Assembly (NCBI GenBank): GCA_032622095.1
Contig: CP136063.1
Location: forward strand, 178,539,956 to 178,603,955
Origin: Siphonodentalium dalli
Lineage: Eukaryota > Mollusca > Scaphopoda > Gadilida > Siphonodentaliidae
Length of the DNA stretch: 64,000 nucleotides
Reading direction: 5' to 3'
The notes under the pieces: model-generated
What the model was told of the DNA's origin: nothing
The model's input: the letters and a program-made list of their open reading frames with translations, nothing else
The model's database searches: none
Made by a program: the position numbers and the translations under genes
Shown here: piece by piece, positions 48,961-58,598 of the stretch
Layout of the letters: each line of letters opens with the position of its first letter
Numbering within the stretch: the stretch's first letter is position 1

Positions 48961-49563
48961 GGGGTTGCAAGGTATGTCGTAGTCGAGCATTAATTGATTG
49001 TCTATGGGTTCTCCATTCTAAGGCATGTCGTAATCGATCATTAATTGGTTAGCTAGGCGTTCTCCCTTGTAAGGCATGTCGTAATCGATCATTAATTGGT
49101 TATCTAGCTAGGGGTTCTCCCTTGTAAGGCATGTCGTAATCGATCATTAATTGGTTATCTAGGGGTTGCAAGGTATGTCGTAGTCGAGCATTAATTGATT
49201 GTCTAGGGGTTCTCCATTCTAAGGCATGTCGTAATCGATCATTAATTGGTTAGCTAGGCGTTCTCCCTTGTAAGGCATGTCGTAATCGATCATTAATTGG
49301 TTATCTAGCTAGGGGTTCTCCCTTGTAAGGCATGTCGTAATCGATCATTAATTGGTTATCTAGGGGTCGCAAGGTATGTCGTAGTCGAGCATTAATTGAT
49401 TGTCTAGGGGTTCTCCATTCTAAGGCATGTCGTAATCGATCATTAATTGGTTAGCTAGGCGTTCTCCCTTGTAAGGCATGTCGTAATCGAGCATTAATTG
49501 ATTGTCTATGGGTTCTCCCTTGTAAGGCATGTCGTAATCGATCATTAATTGGTTATCTAGCTA
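48961..49563. repeat. 201-bp higher-order repeat, three copies
   Basis: The odd unit with GGGGTTGCAAGGTATGTCG, a truncated spacer, occurs at 48961, 49162 and, with one change, at 49363, each followed by the same order of three other unit variants. The third copy diverges before its end. Confidence 0.8.
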
Positions 49564-50348
49564 GGGGTTCTCCCTTGTAAGGCATGTCGTAATCGATCAT
49601 TAATTGGTTATCTGGGGGTTATCCCTTGCAAGGTATGTCGTAATCGAGCATTACTTGATTGTCTAGGGGTTCTCCCTTCTAAGGCATGTCGTAATCGATC
49701 ATTAATTGGTTATCTAGGGGTTCTCACTTGTAAGGCATGTCGTAATCGATCATTAATTGGTTATCTAGCTAGGGGTTATCCTTTGTAAGGCATGTCGTAA
49801 TCGATCATTAATTGGTTATCTAGCTAGGGGTTCTCTCTTGTAAGGCATGTCGTAATCGATCATTAATTGATTATCTAGTTAGGGGTTCTCCCTTGTAAGG
49901 CATGTCGTAATCGATCATTAATTGGTTATCTAGGGGTTGTCCCTTGTAAGGCATGTCGTAATCGATCATTAATTGGTTATCTAGGGATTCTCTCTTGTAA
50001 TGCATGTCGTTATCGATCATTAATTGATTATCTATGGGTCCTCCCTCGTAAGGCATGTCGTAATCGATCATTAATTGATAATCTAGGGAGTATCCCTTGT
50101 AAGGCAGGTCGTAATCGATCATTATTGGTTATCTCGGGGTTCTCCCTTCTAAGGCATGTCGTAATCGATCATTAATTTATTGTCTTTTTAGCACAATTCC
50201 AAAAGCATGGAAAACGCACGCAAAATCACAGCATCACCTTAACAGTATTACATTTGGCAATATTGAAAAAATGCATTAAACTATGTTAATCTCTGTACTA
50301 ATTTTTCCGCAAAAAATACTCACCAATCCCTAATCAGTTTCGAACAAA

Positions 50349-50579
50349 ATGAGAAAAAGGATAGACACTTCATTTTACCAAGATGATTGGAAAGAAATGT
50401 ACACAAATGTGCTACTTTTAACAGATGATTCAAGTTTTCAGACTTTGCAAATCAAAATTCTGCATATTTTTAAAAAACAGAATTGCTCCAAAATTAAACT
50501 ATCAGAAACTAAGCCCTGTACGAGCTTCGGCAACAACTCCGATGAAATCATATTGCACTTGTACGAATTCCCAATTTAA
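50349..50579 (+). pseudogene. C-terminal fragment of a Tx1/L1-like LINE ORF2
   Basis: The 76-codon frame reads RKRIDTSFY, then DDWKEMYTNVLLLTDD, then FQTLQIKILHIF, then KPCTSFGNNSDEIILHLYEF. This is the order of the L1/Tx1 C-terminal region: W-x-x-I/M-Y, T-D/N-x-K/x-x, x-Q-x-K-x-L-H-R, then CxxC-N-x-x-E-T/D-x-x-H-L-F. One Cys of the CxxC (CTSF) and the consensus HR are altered, which fits an old fragment. Recognition is by motif order only. Confidence 0.5.
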
Positions 50580-50592
50580 ACACACTGCTAAC

Positions 50593-50894
50593 TAATAAAT
50601 TAAACTAACCTTCCCCTTGGAAGGCGCAGTTTGATTGTGATTCTACGATTGATAGAATCACACGGATGGATTAAATGAGATGTAATGCTTTTGCGCATGC
50701 TTGAGTCACCCTTTAAAGCTAAAAATGGAGTTGATAAAAATCCAAAGACTGTAGTAACGATCTAAAGATAAATCTATAGGCATCTCCACGGATCGGGAGG
50801 GAGGGCGTCATTTAATCCCTCCGTGTGATTATATCACTCGTGGAATCACAATCAAACTGCGCCTTCCAAGGGGAAGGCTAGTTTAATTTATTAA
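50593..50894. mobile_element. MITE-like element, 302 bp, about 70-bp inverted ends
   Basis: The left end (TAATAAATTAAACTAACCTT, then CCCCTTGGAAGGCGCAGTTT and GATTGTGATTC) and the right end (complement, finishing AAATTTATTA-type sequence near 50894) are inverted copies with very few mismatches. The ends themselves contain a CCTTCCCCTTGGAAGG sub-palindrome. No target duplication is obvious and no coding frame is present. Confidence 0.75.
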
Positions 50895-51098
50895 TTCTAC
50901 TTCGTACTATAATCCCACTACGGGGTTCAATGAGACTTTAAAGCATCAACACGACAATTTGATAAGACCACATTATCCCGATAAGACCTGTGATGAAACA
51001 CATTCAAATTATTTTCAACAATCGGCTTATTGTAAAATTTAGCAAAAGTCTGGGCTGAGCTCCAGCCAACTTTGTCCATTATAACGTATATGGGAACA

Positions 51099-51472
51099 TT
51101 TAAAGACATATTATGTACTTGTTCGGGTGCGTGAAACTGACAAGTTAGTATTCAGGCGCTATGACAACTGGAGGAATGTAACATTCTGCTAACATCGCCG
51201 AAAATTTGAAGCAAATCGACCGTACCACTCCATAGAAAACATCGTCAGAACTACGCTCATTTGTAAATATATACTACTCGACTCGGGACGCATCTATCGG
51301 CGATAAACTAACGAAAACGATTTCGCCATCGACAGTCACTGCATTTAATTCATATATAAGAATGGCGGTGTGTGTGTTGTCAACTTGGATATTCTATTTG
51401 TAAAAATTATTAATTTGAACAAGACTTTTCTCCATTTCTATTTGATCACCTCACCGGAGTGTTTCACATCAC
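51099..51472 (+). repeat. Repeat H, uninterrupted copy
   Basis: 374 bases from TTAAAGACATATTATG to TTTCACATCAC, aligning to the two separated halves at 10895-11022 and 14327-14576. It holds a single GTACC where the other copy has the duplicated ATACC and a 3.3-kb transposon. No terminal inverted repeat or coding frame was noticed. Confidence 0.85.
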
Positions 51473-51480
51473 TTCAACAG

Positions 51481-51552
51481 AAAGGCGCGAGAAACAGCTG
51501 CGCTACGGACGCTTGTGCTTTAAACAAGGAAATTCCCGAATCCGACAGCACG
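51481..51552 (+). CDS. Candidate short exon upstream of the channel exon
   Basis: TTCAACAG precedes 72 open bases (KGARNSCATDACALNKEIPE and SDST), followed by GTAAGG. It is 24 codons and in phase 0, the same phase as the two exons downstream. The acceptor lies only 8 bases past the end of repeat H, so the repeat may supply the pyrimidine tract. There is no family match, so this is a guess based on splice signals and phase. Confidence 0.25.
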
Positions 51553-52090
51553 GTAAGGACCCATCGTGACAGAGAGTCAGACGAAACTGGACCATTAGGC
51601 TTCACATAACTAAGTAATAAGGCATCATGAGAAAGATGGCCTGAACGAAAACACTGAGTCATTTGCAAATACATCCTTAATGTTCGATATACACACAAAC
51701 TATCATCACTATCACATTTAGTCAGTCGGACTGGCTGAGGCAAACAGACTGGGCGGCTGGTTTTAAAAACTGCTGGAAAAGTGAATACACATTCCGAGCA
51801 GCACACTTTACAGCTAAGAGATATAGTTATTCCCCTTCCTTTGAACTAATAATTTGGCAGTGCCAGATCGAAATTAAGCACAGAACACACGTCGGTACCT
51901 TGACAAAAACAACATGTTCACAGTTTATTCGGCCGGATAAGTTGACAAATCAATGCTTTGGAGCTTCCTCTTTCAAATGTTATATGATGTGGAATATCTT
52001 GCATATAATGTGATCTGGTGATTCGAAAATAAAGTGGGCTTTTAACACTTCCACGACTGGAGCTTTGTGAAATTTTGCGAAAACCATGAC

Positions 52091-52156
52091 CCAATGCATT
52101 CTCTTATATATGGAATCTCCCATAAGGAGACTTGCATATACAAGAGAATGCACTAG
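52091..52156. repeat. Hairpin repeat CCAATGCATTCTCTTATAT, copy 3
   Basis: Arms CCAATGCATTCTCTTATATATG and CATATACAAGAGAATGCACTAG pair with three mismatches around a loop that has its own TCTCC...GGAGA stem. It has the same arms as 4030-4098 but no T-rich tail. Confidence 0.65.
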
Positions 52157-52399
52157 CACAGGATCTGTATTGCTGCACCAGTGCAACTCCTTGCTGTCAT
52201 GAAAGAATTTTAATGGTAGTCCAACAACTGGTCGACGTTTAGCATATGTGTTTAGAGCATAAAGTCGACGTCGGTGTGCGAATTCATTAATATAGTACTG
52301 CGCGAATTTAAATACGATTAATATATTTTGTTCTGGTTACATCTAGTTTGTTTAATGGATGACTACGCCACTATACGAATATGTCCATTGACCTTTCAG

Positions 52400-52477
52400 G
52401 AAAGCAAGGGACAGACAAAAGTGGACATGTGGGGTGCGCTCGACGGTAAAGACGAGACTGCTATAGGCATCGGACAG
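52400..52477 (+). CDS. Candidate exon upstream of the channel exon
   Basis: CCTTTCAG precedes 78 open bases (ESKGQTKVDMWGALDGKDET and AIGIGQ), followed by GTATGG. It is 26 codons, phase 0 at both ends, compatible with the exon at 54600. It would encode the low-complexity N-terminal tail before the ligand-binding domain. Its GC content is above that of its surroundings. Without a family match it remains tentative. Confidence 0.4.
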
Positions 52478-52576
52478 GTATGGTAAATAAGGGCCAATTA
52501 TCAGAAGTTCCGGTCCGTAGCTATATATTTTATTTAAGAAACAACAACAAAATCACTTTAAAAAAAAAAAAAAAAA

Positions 52577-52958
52577 TGCCGCTTCAGCTATCAGAACGAT
52601 TAATTGCCCAAAAATAATGTTAATCATAGTCAAATATATTATAAAATTGCCCGAATCATGTTATTTATCAACATGTTGTTGGACAAAATTTGGCCTTATT
52701 ATCAACTTGAACACAAAGCCTCTTGATTTTAGAGCTATCCATTTTCATCCGCAAATTGGTCCGAGACCGTCGGCTCGTCGACTTTTTACTGGGCCACTAA
52801 TAAGTCTCGATGGTGACAAATAATAGATTTTAAAAATCGATATCTAATAACACTGAGCTTTGATAGGTGGGTTCCTCAACTCGAATCAAATATGTTTTAC
52901 CTCCGAATCCAAATAAATAGTAATTGAGGGGCGTTTAATCGGATTATGCATCTTTAAA
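52577..52958 (-). mobile_element. Family A element, copy 4
   Basis: Shares GCCGCTTCAGCTATCAGAAC, TTACTGGGCCACTAA, CACTGAGCTTTGATAGGTGG, TCCTCAACTCGAATCAAAT and the right end CGGATTATGCATCTTTAAA with the others. The left TTAAAGGTACTC end is missing, replaced by an A-run, so the copy is truncated. It lies in the candidate intron between 52477 and 54600. Confidence 0.65.
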
Positions 52959-53555
52959 CAAATAACTTTGTTTTATTACTCTGCCGGTCAAAACTAATGA
53001 CCCCAATCAATCTTCAAGTCATTCCATATAATCATATACCAGTACATTTTAATAGTACGTTAATAACATGAACAACTTTTCAAAATTACCAAATAATTAT
53101 AAGTAACATATTGTTCAAATTCCATCACAGTCTCCCAATAACAACTCAGAGCAAGTGCGTGCCTATGCTCGTCTTGAAGTTACGTAGGTGGTTCCTCACT
53201 TTTTATGAAGAGGAGGCTGCAGTTATTTGTTGATGAACATCGGAAATGTTCTTGCAAACCGTATATGGCGACTTGTCCTGATCATTACGGGTGCTAGTTC
53301 TGTGAATGTAGAGGGGTGTCATTATTGTCCAATAATGCAGAACATGCATGGACATACAGAAACACATATACGTGATCGTCTTTAACGGTTCCGAGACAAC
53401 GTTGATTACCAGAGATCTACGACGCAGACATACAAGTATGTGTATGAGCCTGTACGCGGGGTAATACCATACTTGCTTTTCATATTCGCATTTGATCCCA
53501 TGGTCCGTTTTCCCCATACAAAGCCGAAGCCCAAGATCCCTCACGCAAATGAATA

Positions 53556-53715
53556 TCCACCATTCTGTATGTAACCGAGGTACATCCACATGTGTGTATG
53601 TATACCGAGAATGCATCCACCATTGTGTATTTAACCGAGGATGCATCCACCATTGTGTATGTAACTGAGGATACATCCACCATTGTTAATGTAACTGATG
53701 GTGCACTGACTATAG
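53556..53715. repeat. 30-bp tandem repeat, about five units
   Basis: Degenerate units of CATCCACCATTGTGTATGTA plus ACCGAGGATG. Frames of 81 and 157 codons on the minus strand (HTQWWMHPRL-like repeats) come from the array and are not genes. Confidence 0.8.
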
Positions 53716-54599
53716 TGCTATACAACTGAAGATATATCCCCTTCTGACGTCTATTGTCGGAATTCCTATCATATATAGATTATAGATATCGTGAGTCGGT
53801 GAATTAGAACACTGCTTTAAATGAGTACTTTTATGAATTTCAGCAAGGGACATTGTTGTGCGTCCCACCCCAACAAAGTGGCCACAATTTAGAAATTACG
53901 AAGTTCCACGCGTGGTCTGAACTATGAAAGTTGGACATTGTCAAACACGAAGAACACAAAATCTGACAAACGAATTATGTTTTAGCAATAGTATTTTTCT
54001 TAAATTGATGTTCAAGTAAACAATTGAAAAATGTTCTATTAATTATTCTGCAATTTTTGGATTTACACGTTTTAGAACAAGTATGTCCCTATTTCCACGA
54101 AAATGTGGGCTTTTTTGCCTTATATTAGTTACACTTACACTTCTTCTTTACACTCAAACACACAATGTATGAGCAACCACATAACGTAACCGAATATGTA
54201 CATGCTTGTTATGCTTTTATGTACAAATAAAAGTTTCAAAATAATTGACCAGGAAATTATGTACAAAATTGTGTATGCTACAGAAAGTGCTCATAATGAC
54301 AGTAGCACAGGTTTCCCATGGTGCCAAGTTTTAAAAAAGTGACCGGAAAATGTAGTAACACAAGATTGAACAAAGTTGCCTCCGCATGGACGGACAAGCT
54401 GATTCCAGTGTACGTCTTTCATAGTTTCTGGCTTCATGTCAGCTGAAATTTGAGCTATACATATATTCATATATACCACCAAACACTATATATCCCAGTT
54501 CATTCGCTTATATGGTAAGCTATATAGCAATGATGTCATCGCATTTGAAATGTCAAATTTAAGCCGTCATAACATTCGAAATGGCAATTTGCATTTCAG
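53716..54599. other. Putative intron sequence, no other feature
   Basis: AT-rich DNA between the 30-bp repeat and the channel exon. A duplicated phrase (TTTGAAATGTCAAATTTAAG / TTCGAAATGGCAATTTGCAT) immediately precedes the acceptor. Confidence 0.4.
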
Positions 54600-54722
54600 A
54601 GAACGGTCTACATAAAAGTTGTCTTCCTAAAAATTACTGACATTGACACACCCAAAGAACAGTTTCTCGCCGATGTATACGTTCAAGCGAGGTGGGCGGC
54701 GCCTGATGTCGACATCAACAAG
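54600..54722 (+). CDS. Exon of a Cys-loop ligand-gated ion-channel-like gene (ligand-binding domain)
   Basis: A typical acceptor (TTGCATTTCAG) and donor (AAG|GTGAGT) bound 123 bases, 41 codons in phase 0 at both ends, without stops. The peptide contains RTVYIKVVFLKITDIDTPKE, QFLADVYVQARW and APDVDINK. In Cys-loop receptor relatives of invertebrates the block V-Y-x-K-V-V-F-L-K-I-x-x-I-D-T-x-K-E-Q-x-x-A-D-x-x-x-Q-x-R-W opens the extracellular ligand-binding domain (beta-strands 1-2, loop D region). I recognise the family from this block and do not assign a ligand. The next exon, expected to carry W-x-P and the Cys-loop, was not found up to the right edge, so the gene presumably continues beyond the window or is a broken copy. 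Confidence 0.7.
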
Positions 54723-55212
54723 GTGAGTTCACACGCGTATAGCAATATATAGTATAACACGCCAAACAAACAAAATAGTGTCGAACATACAATATAAATA
54801 TGAACCGAAGCCCTACTAACGTTGAATCGGTCATTGTAGCATGCCAATCTGCATTAAGTTACCAAGGATCACCAAAAACATGAATTAACCATGGTAAGTT
54901 TTGCGATGAAATTTCACATGGAATGGAGATTCGGTTATTTGTGGTCAACCGCCAAATGGATATGGTAAAGCGGACTTGCATTCAATTTCTTATCCCTATG
55001 CTGAGGGCAAAACTTCAATTAAACCGTCATTTTGTTGAAAGAAATACATGCTGTGAGACATCATGTTAGGACTCGACGATATTTTGAGATCCTGGATAAC
55101 CCGATGCACATTTTGACAGACATGCATGCGAACACGTACGACATTTCAGCCACACTTGACACTTGGGCTTCATACAACGGGGTCTCATTTCATACATCTC
55201 GCAATCACATAA
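54723..55212. other. Putative intron, no gene
   Basis: Downstream of the GTGAGT donor. The 96-codon frame at 55032-55322 runs into the TA/TCTG repeat and shows no channel motif. Confidence 0.4.
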
Positions 55213-55300
55213 TCTATATATATATATATATAACCCGTCGTCTGTCTGTCTGTGTATATGTGTGTATAACTTGGTCACGCTTTTGGCGCGTTTATAACTT
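55213..55300 (+). repeat. TA microsatellite and TCTGTCTGTCTG head of a Helitron-like element
   Basis: (TA)n is followed by CCGTCGTCTGTCTGTCTGTG, then TAACTTGGTCACGC and TTGGCGCG. This resembles the heads of the HINE-like elements at 17936 and 18556. A matching tail is not clear. A CCCGTCATTTTGTGACGGG hairpin at 57896-57914 might be its distant end, with other repeats nested between. Confidence 0.4.
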
Positions 55301-56084
55301 TTCAACTATGCGTCCAATTTAGCCCAAAGTTTGACCACGGCTTATAATGTGTGCATGGTAAAAGATGACTCACCAAATTTCACGCAGATTGGGCCAAGCA
55401 AACCTGAGATCTAACATGGTCCCCAAATGCAGTAGGCTATGTGAACTCAAGTATATAAACTATGTCTTATGACGTTTGTCGAAATGAAGTCATGTGACGT
55501 TGCACGCAAAACCACACTGGCTTTGCTATTGTAGATGAAAATTTCACGCGCTCTATATACCAAAGCGTTGTTGCAAATATAGACGCTAAATTAATTTGTC
55601 AGTTCAGGTTGAGTGTGAATATAAGTAACGAATGTTGATTTTGTCGTGGAAGTGCATGTAGTGAGGTGTACAGTAGAGACTCGAACGCTCTACCATAGTT
55701 GAAAATGGGTGCTAATATGGTATTTTAATTTGCCAGTTCGGTGTGAACATAAGTTAAGAATGCTGTCTTTGTTATGAAAATTGAGTGTGGAATCGAAGGA
55801 GTATACCGGTATACCCGGAAGATGGCGAATAGACACAGTCTGACTTCCCGCCAGTGGGTATACCGTTCAGTAGATTCGCCGGAACTCGGTCAGAAAAAAC
55901 ATATCCCCGGCCGGGACTAATATATACAGTGTAAACAATACTGCCGACACTTATTAATGCTCTTTTAATCTTTCATGCAGTTGAGTGTAAATCTGATAAC
56001 AGAATGTTTAAAAAATCAAAATGTGCACGAAGCGCGCGCTGTTCAAGATCATATATAATGTGCGCGAAGCGCACAAACGGGCCG

Positions 56085-56280
56085 CAAGCCCCAACCCCCC
56101 CCCCCCCGCTAAATAAAGGCTCCCGAATAGAGCCTGTTTCAGTTAGTATATATAATAATAAAGTAAAATATCCTGATTGTTGCGTTCCATATGTGCATGC
56201 ATATATGTGGGTTGGGGAGAGGGTGGTGGGGGAGGGGTAGAAAATACAGTTTTATTGAAATAAAGTGCTCCCACAAATGG
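56085..56280 (+). repeat. Direct repeat flanking the 1.24-kb palindrome, left copy
   Basis: Shares CAAGCCCC, AATAAAGGC/AATAAAGGAACC, TTTCAGTTA-TATAT, ATGTGCATGC-TATATGTGG and AATACAGTTTT-AATAAAGT-TCCCAC with 57619-57790. A poly-C run lies at its start. Confidence 0.6.
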
Positions 56281-56375
56281 GCAGCAGTGAAGGGGCCAGT
56301 GATCCTTATGATGCATGCTGAATACATGCTCCCAATGGGTCCATTTAAGATCAAAATGTGCCGCAAGCCTATATA

Positions 56376-57615
56376 TGGGCGGCCATTCGGTCGGAAATTA
56401 CATGAAATAAAAGTTAATGGTGGTTTGTGAAAACAATATAGTCTCTATTTTCAAAAACAATAGTCGTTCTTGGATTCAATAAGAGACAGTTCCGTTTCAA
56501 TAGCCATATTTTCTTAATCAATGGCCATCTATTTCAAACGAATAGACACCATTTCCAAACCAATAATCGTTATTGGATTCAATAAGAGACAGTTCCGTTT
56601 TAATAGATATAGATTCGTAATCAATGTTGACCGATGCAAAATTAATGTTCTATTTTAATTTAATAGTATTCACTGTTCAACTAATATATAATAACACACA
56701 ATTAGTAAGATTCGCGCATATTCAATAAATGTACACTCCGTTTCAATAGCCATATTTTCTTAATAAATAAAGATATTTCAAACCAATAGACAATTTCTCA
56801 CAAGCAATGATTATCGTTATAAAACTAATAGACCGTATTGTCATTCTTACATTTAAAAGATATAAATTATCACCAATGCAAAATTAATGAGTTCTTTCAA
56901 TTCAATATCTAATTGCGCAATCTACTATTTCCGATCAAACCAATGATTAGGAATTCGAAATCAATGATTAAAACGTGAAATAACGCTAGGGGTATCTGAT
57001 GGCGATGTTTGAAGAAACTGTATTCATGTGACGTCAGAAATATATAAATAAACATGGGAATTCCCAATGTCATGTTGGTGTGACGATTTGCAGTAGTTCA
57101 CTCGGTGCAAATCAAACTGCATTTTTAGTAATTGGTTTCACCGGAAATAGTTGATTCCGCTATTAGATATTGATTCGAATACGAACGCTCATTGTGCATT
57201 GGTGATAATTTATATCTATTCAATATAAGAATGACAATATAAGGTCTATTAGTTTTATAACGATAATCATTTATCGTGGGAAATCGTCTATTGGTTTGAA
57301 ATATCTTTATTGATTAAGAAAATATGGCTATTGAAACGGAATGTACGTTCATTGAATGTGAGCGAATCTTACTAATTGTGTGTTATTAGATATTAGTTGA
57401 ACAATGAATACTATTAAATTAAAATAGAACATTAATTTTGCATTGGTCAACATTGATTACGAATCTATATCTATTAAAACGGAACTGTCTCTTATTGAAT
57501 CCAAGAACGATTATTGGTTTGACAATAGAGAATATTCGTTTGAAAATAGAGACTATTGTTTTCACAAACCACCATTAACTTTTATTTCAAGTAATTTCCG
57601 ACCGAATGGCTGCCC
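56376..57615. mobile_element. 1.24-kb inverted repeat with arms of about 580 bp
   Basis: TGGGCGGCCATTCGGTCGGA at 56376 pairs with the complement ending at 57615, and pairing continues with roughly 85-90% identity to a central loop of about 150 bases near 57000. The arms are built from recurring short words ending in AATAG, AATGG or AATAAT at about 20-30-base spacing (TTTCAATAGCCATATTTTC, TTGGATTCAATAAGAGACAG, ACCAATAATCGTT). The whole is flanked by direct repeats (56085-56280, 57619-57790). No coding frame makes sense. It may be a fold-back element or an inverted duplication. Confidence 0.75.
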
Positions 57616-57618
57616 ATA

Positions 57619-57790
57619 CAAGCCCCCTCCGTCGCTGAATAAAGGAACCAGAATTAAGTATTTTTCAGTTAATATATATTGTAATATTTAAAGTAATATG
57701 CTGATTTTGTTTCGTTCAATATGTGCATGCGTATATGTGGGGTGGGTGTAGAAATACAGTTTTTAGTGAAATAAAGTATTCCCACGCGCA
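57619..57790 (+). repeat. Direct repeat flanking the 1.24-kb palindrome, right copy
   Basis: Same sequence order as 56085-56280 with small deletions. The two copies are in direct orientation on either side of the palindrome. Confidence 0.6.
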
Positions 57791-57925
57791 TCCAGTGACA
57801 ACAAAGAGAAGCATGACCATTCCATTTCTAATATAGAAATGAGAATTTGTTCATGACCGCGGACACTAGAAAGTAACAAAGAACATTTATATACCCGTCA
57901 TTTTGTGACGGGCAATCCCAAGTAA

Positions 57926-57962
57926 TAATAATAATTATAATTATAATAATAATAATAATAGT
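57926..57962. repeat. AAT microsatellite, left of the endonuclease remnant
   Basis: AATAATAATAATT plus AATAATAATAATAATAG. It directly abuts the retroelement remnant. A second AAT run flanks its other side. Confidence 0.9.
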
Positions 57963-58558
57963 AATTCAAGGCACAACATTGTAGCCCGATACGTCCACTG
58001 GACGCTGTGCAAGGATAATGATATTGAAGAAAGTTCCAAGTGGTACCAACATAAACATAAAAATGTCACCACCAAACACGATATGACGATAATATGGGAC
58101 ACACAGGTGCCCACTGACAGACACATTCCTTGCAACAGACCCGATATTATCTTGAAAGATCGCAAGCGGGGTATCTGTCTCTTGCTGGATATTTCCGTCC
58201 CCAGCGACTACAACATTGTGCAGAAATAATAAAAGAGACAGATAAAGTTAAAAAATATGTTGACCTCAAAATAGAATGTGAAAAGATGTGGAGTCTTGAG
58301 ACAAGTGTGATTCCAATAGTTATAGGGGCTACTGGTGCAGTTATAAATTTTTTTAATAAGTGGCTAAAACAAGTAACACCAAGTATCGCACCATACCAAC
58401 TACAGAAGGCATCATTGTTAGGCACGGCATATATATATACTGAGAAGAATCACCAACATAAATACAGTAACATAAAGGAAGAAACACCAACATGTCGATT
58501 GTGTGGCCTATGCAATCTCTTTGCTCACCTCACAAAGGTGATGATAAATAAACAGTAA
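57963..58558 (+). pseudogene. C-terminal R2-like (RLE-type) retroelement endonuclease region, frameshifted
   Basis: Frame 1 gives SRHNIVARYVHWTLCKDN, WDTQVPTDRH, RPDIILKDRKRGICLLLDIS and VPSDYNIVQK. After a stop, a shifted frame gives KVKKYVDLKIECEKMW, VIPIVIGATGAVINFF and LQKASLLGTAYI. The R-P-D...(about 11)...D-(I/V) arrangement fits the PD-(D/E)xK nuclease core found C-terminal to the RT in R2/NeSL-type non-LTR elements. The K-Y-x-D-L-K-I-E, V-I-G-A-T-G and Q-K-x-x-L-L-G-T-A blocks are a familiar continuation of this protein type. One frameshift near 58228 and the absence of the RT make it a fragment. Confidence 0.65.
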
Positions 58559-58559
58559 C

Positions 58560-58597
<38 letters not shown>
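58560..58597. repeat. AAT microsatellite, right of the endonuclease remnant
   Basis: About twelve AAT units. Together with 57926-57962 it brackets the remnant, and may derive from the 3' tail of the retroelement or from a target-site microsatellite. Confidence 0.9.

Positions 58598-58598
<1 letters not shown>

Larger units (their letters stand above)
46057..50185. repeat. 50/51-bp minisatellite, about 4.1 kb
   Basis: About 80 units of ATTAATTGATTGTCTAGGGG, TTCTCCCTTG, TAAGGCATGT, CGTAATCGAGC (51 bp), with a 50-bp variant (TTTAATTATGG) and longer variants with TATCTAGCTAGGGG. The left edge (46057-46680) holds divergent 40-50-base units with TGTTTGACTAGGGG. Because 51 is divisible by three, long open frames appear on both strands (for example 159 codons at 48239-48718, a 17-residue repeat). 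They are a by-product of unit length and not genes. Confidence 0.95.

Noticed and set aside
53203-53676. 157-codon minus-strand ORF
   Set aside because: Half of it is the 30-bp tandem repeat, and the remainder shows no domain.
55807-55866. CGGTATACCC...GGGTATACCG inverted repeat as an element end
   Set aside because: The arms are only about 10 bases and no second copy was seen in the window.
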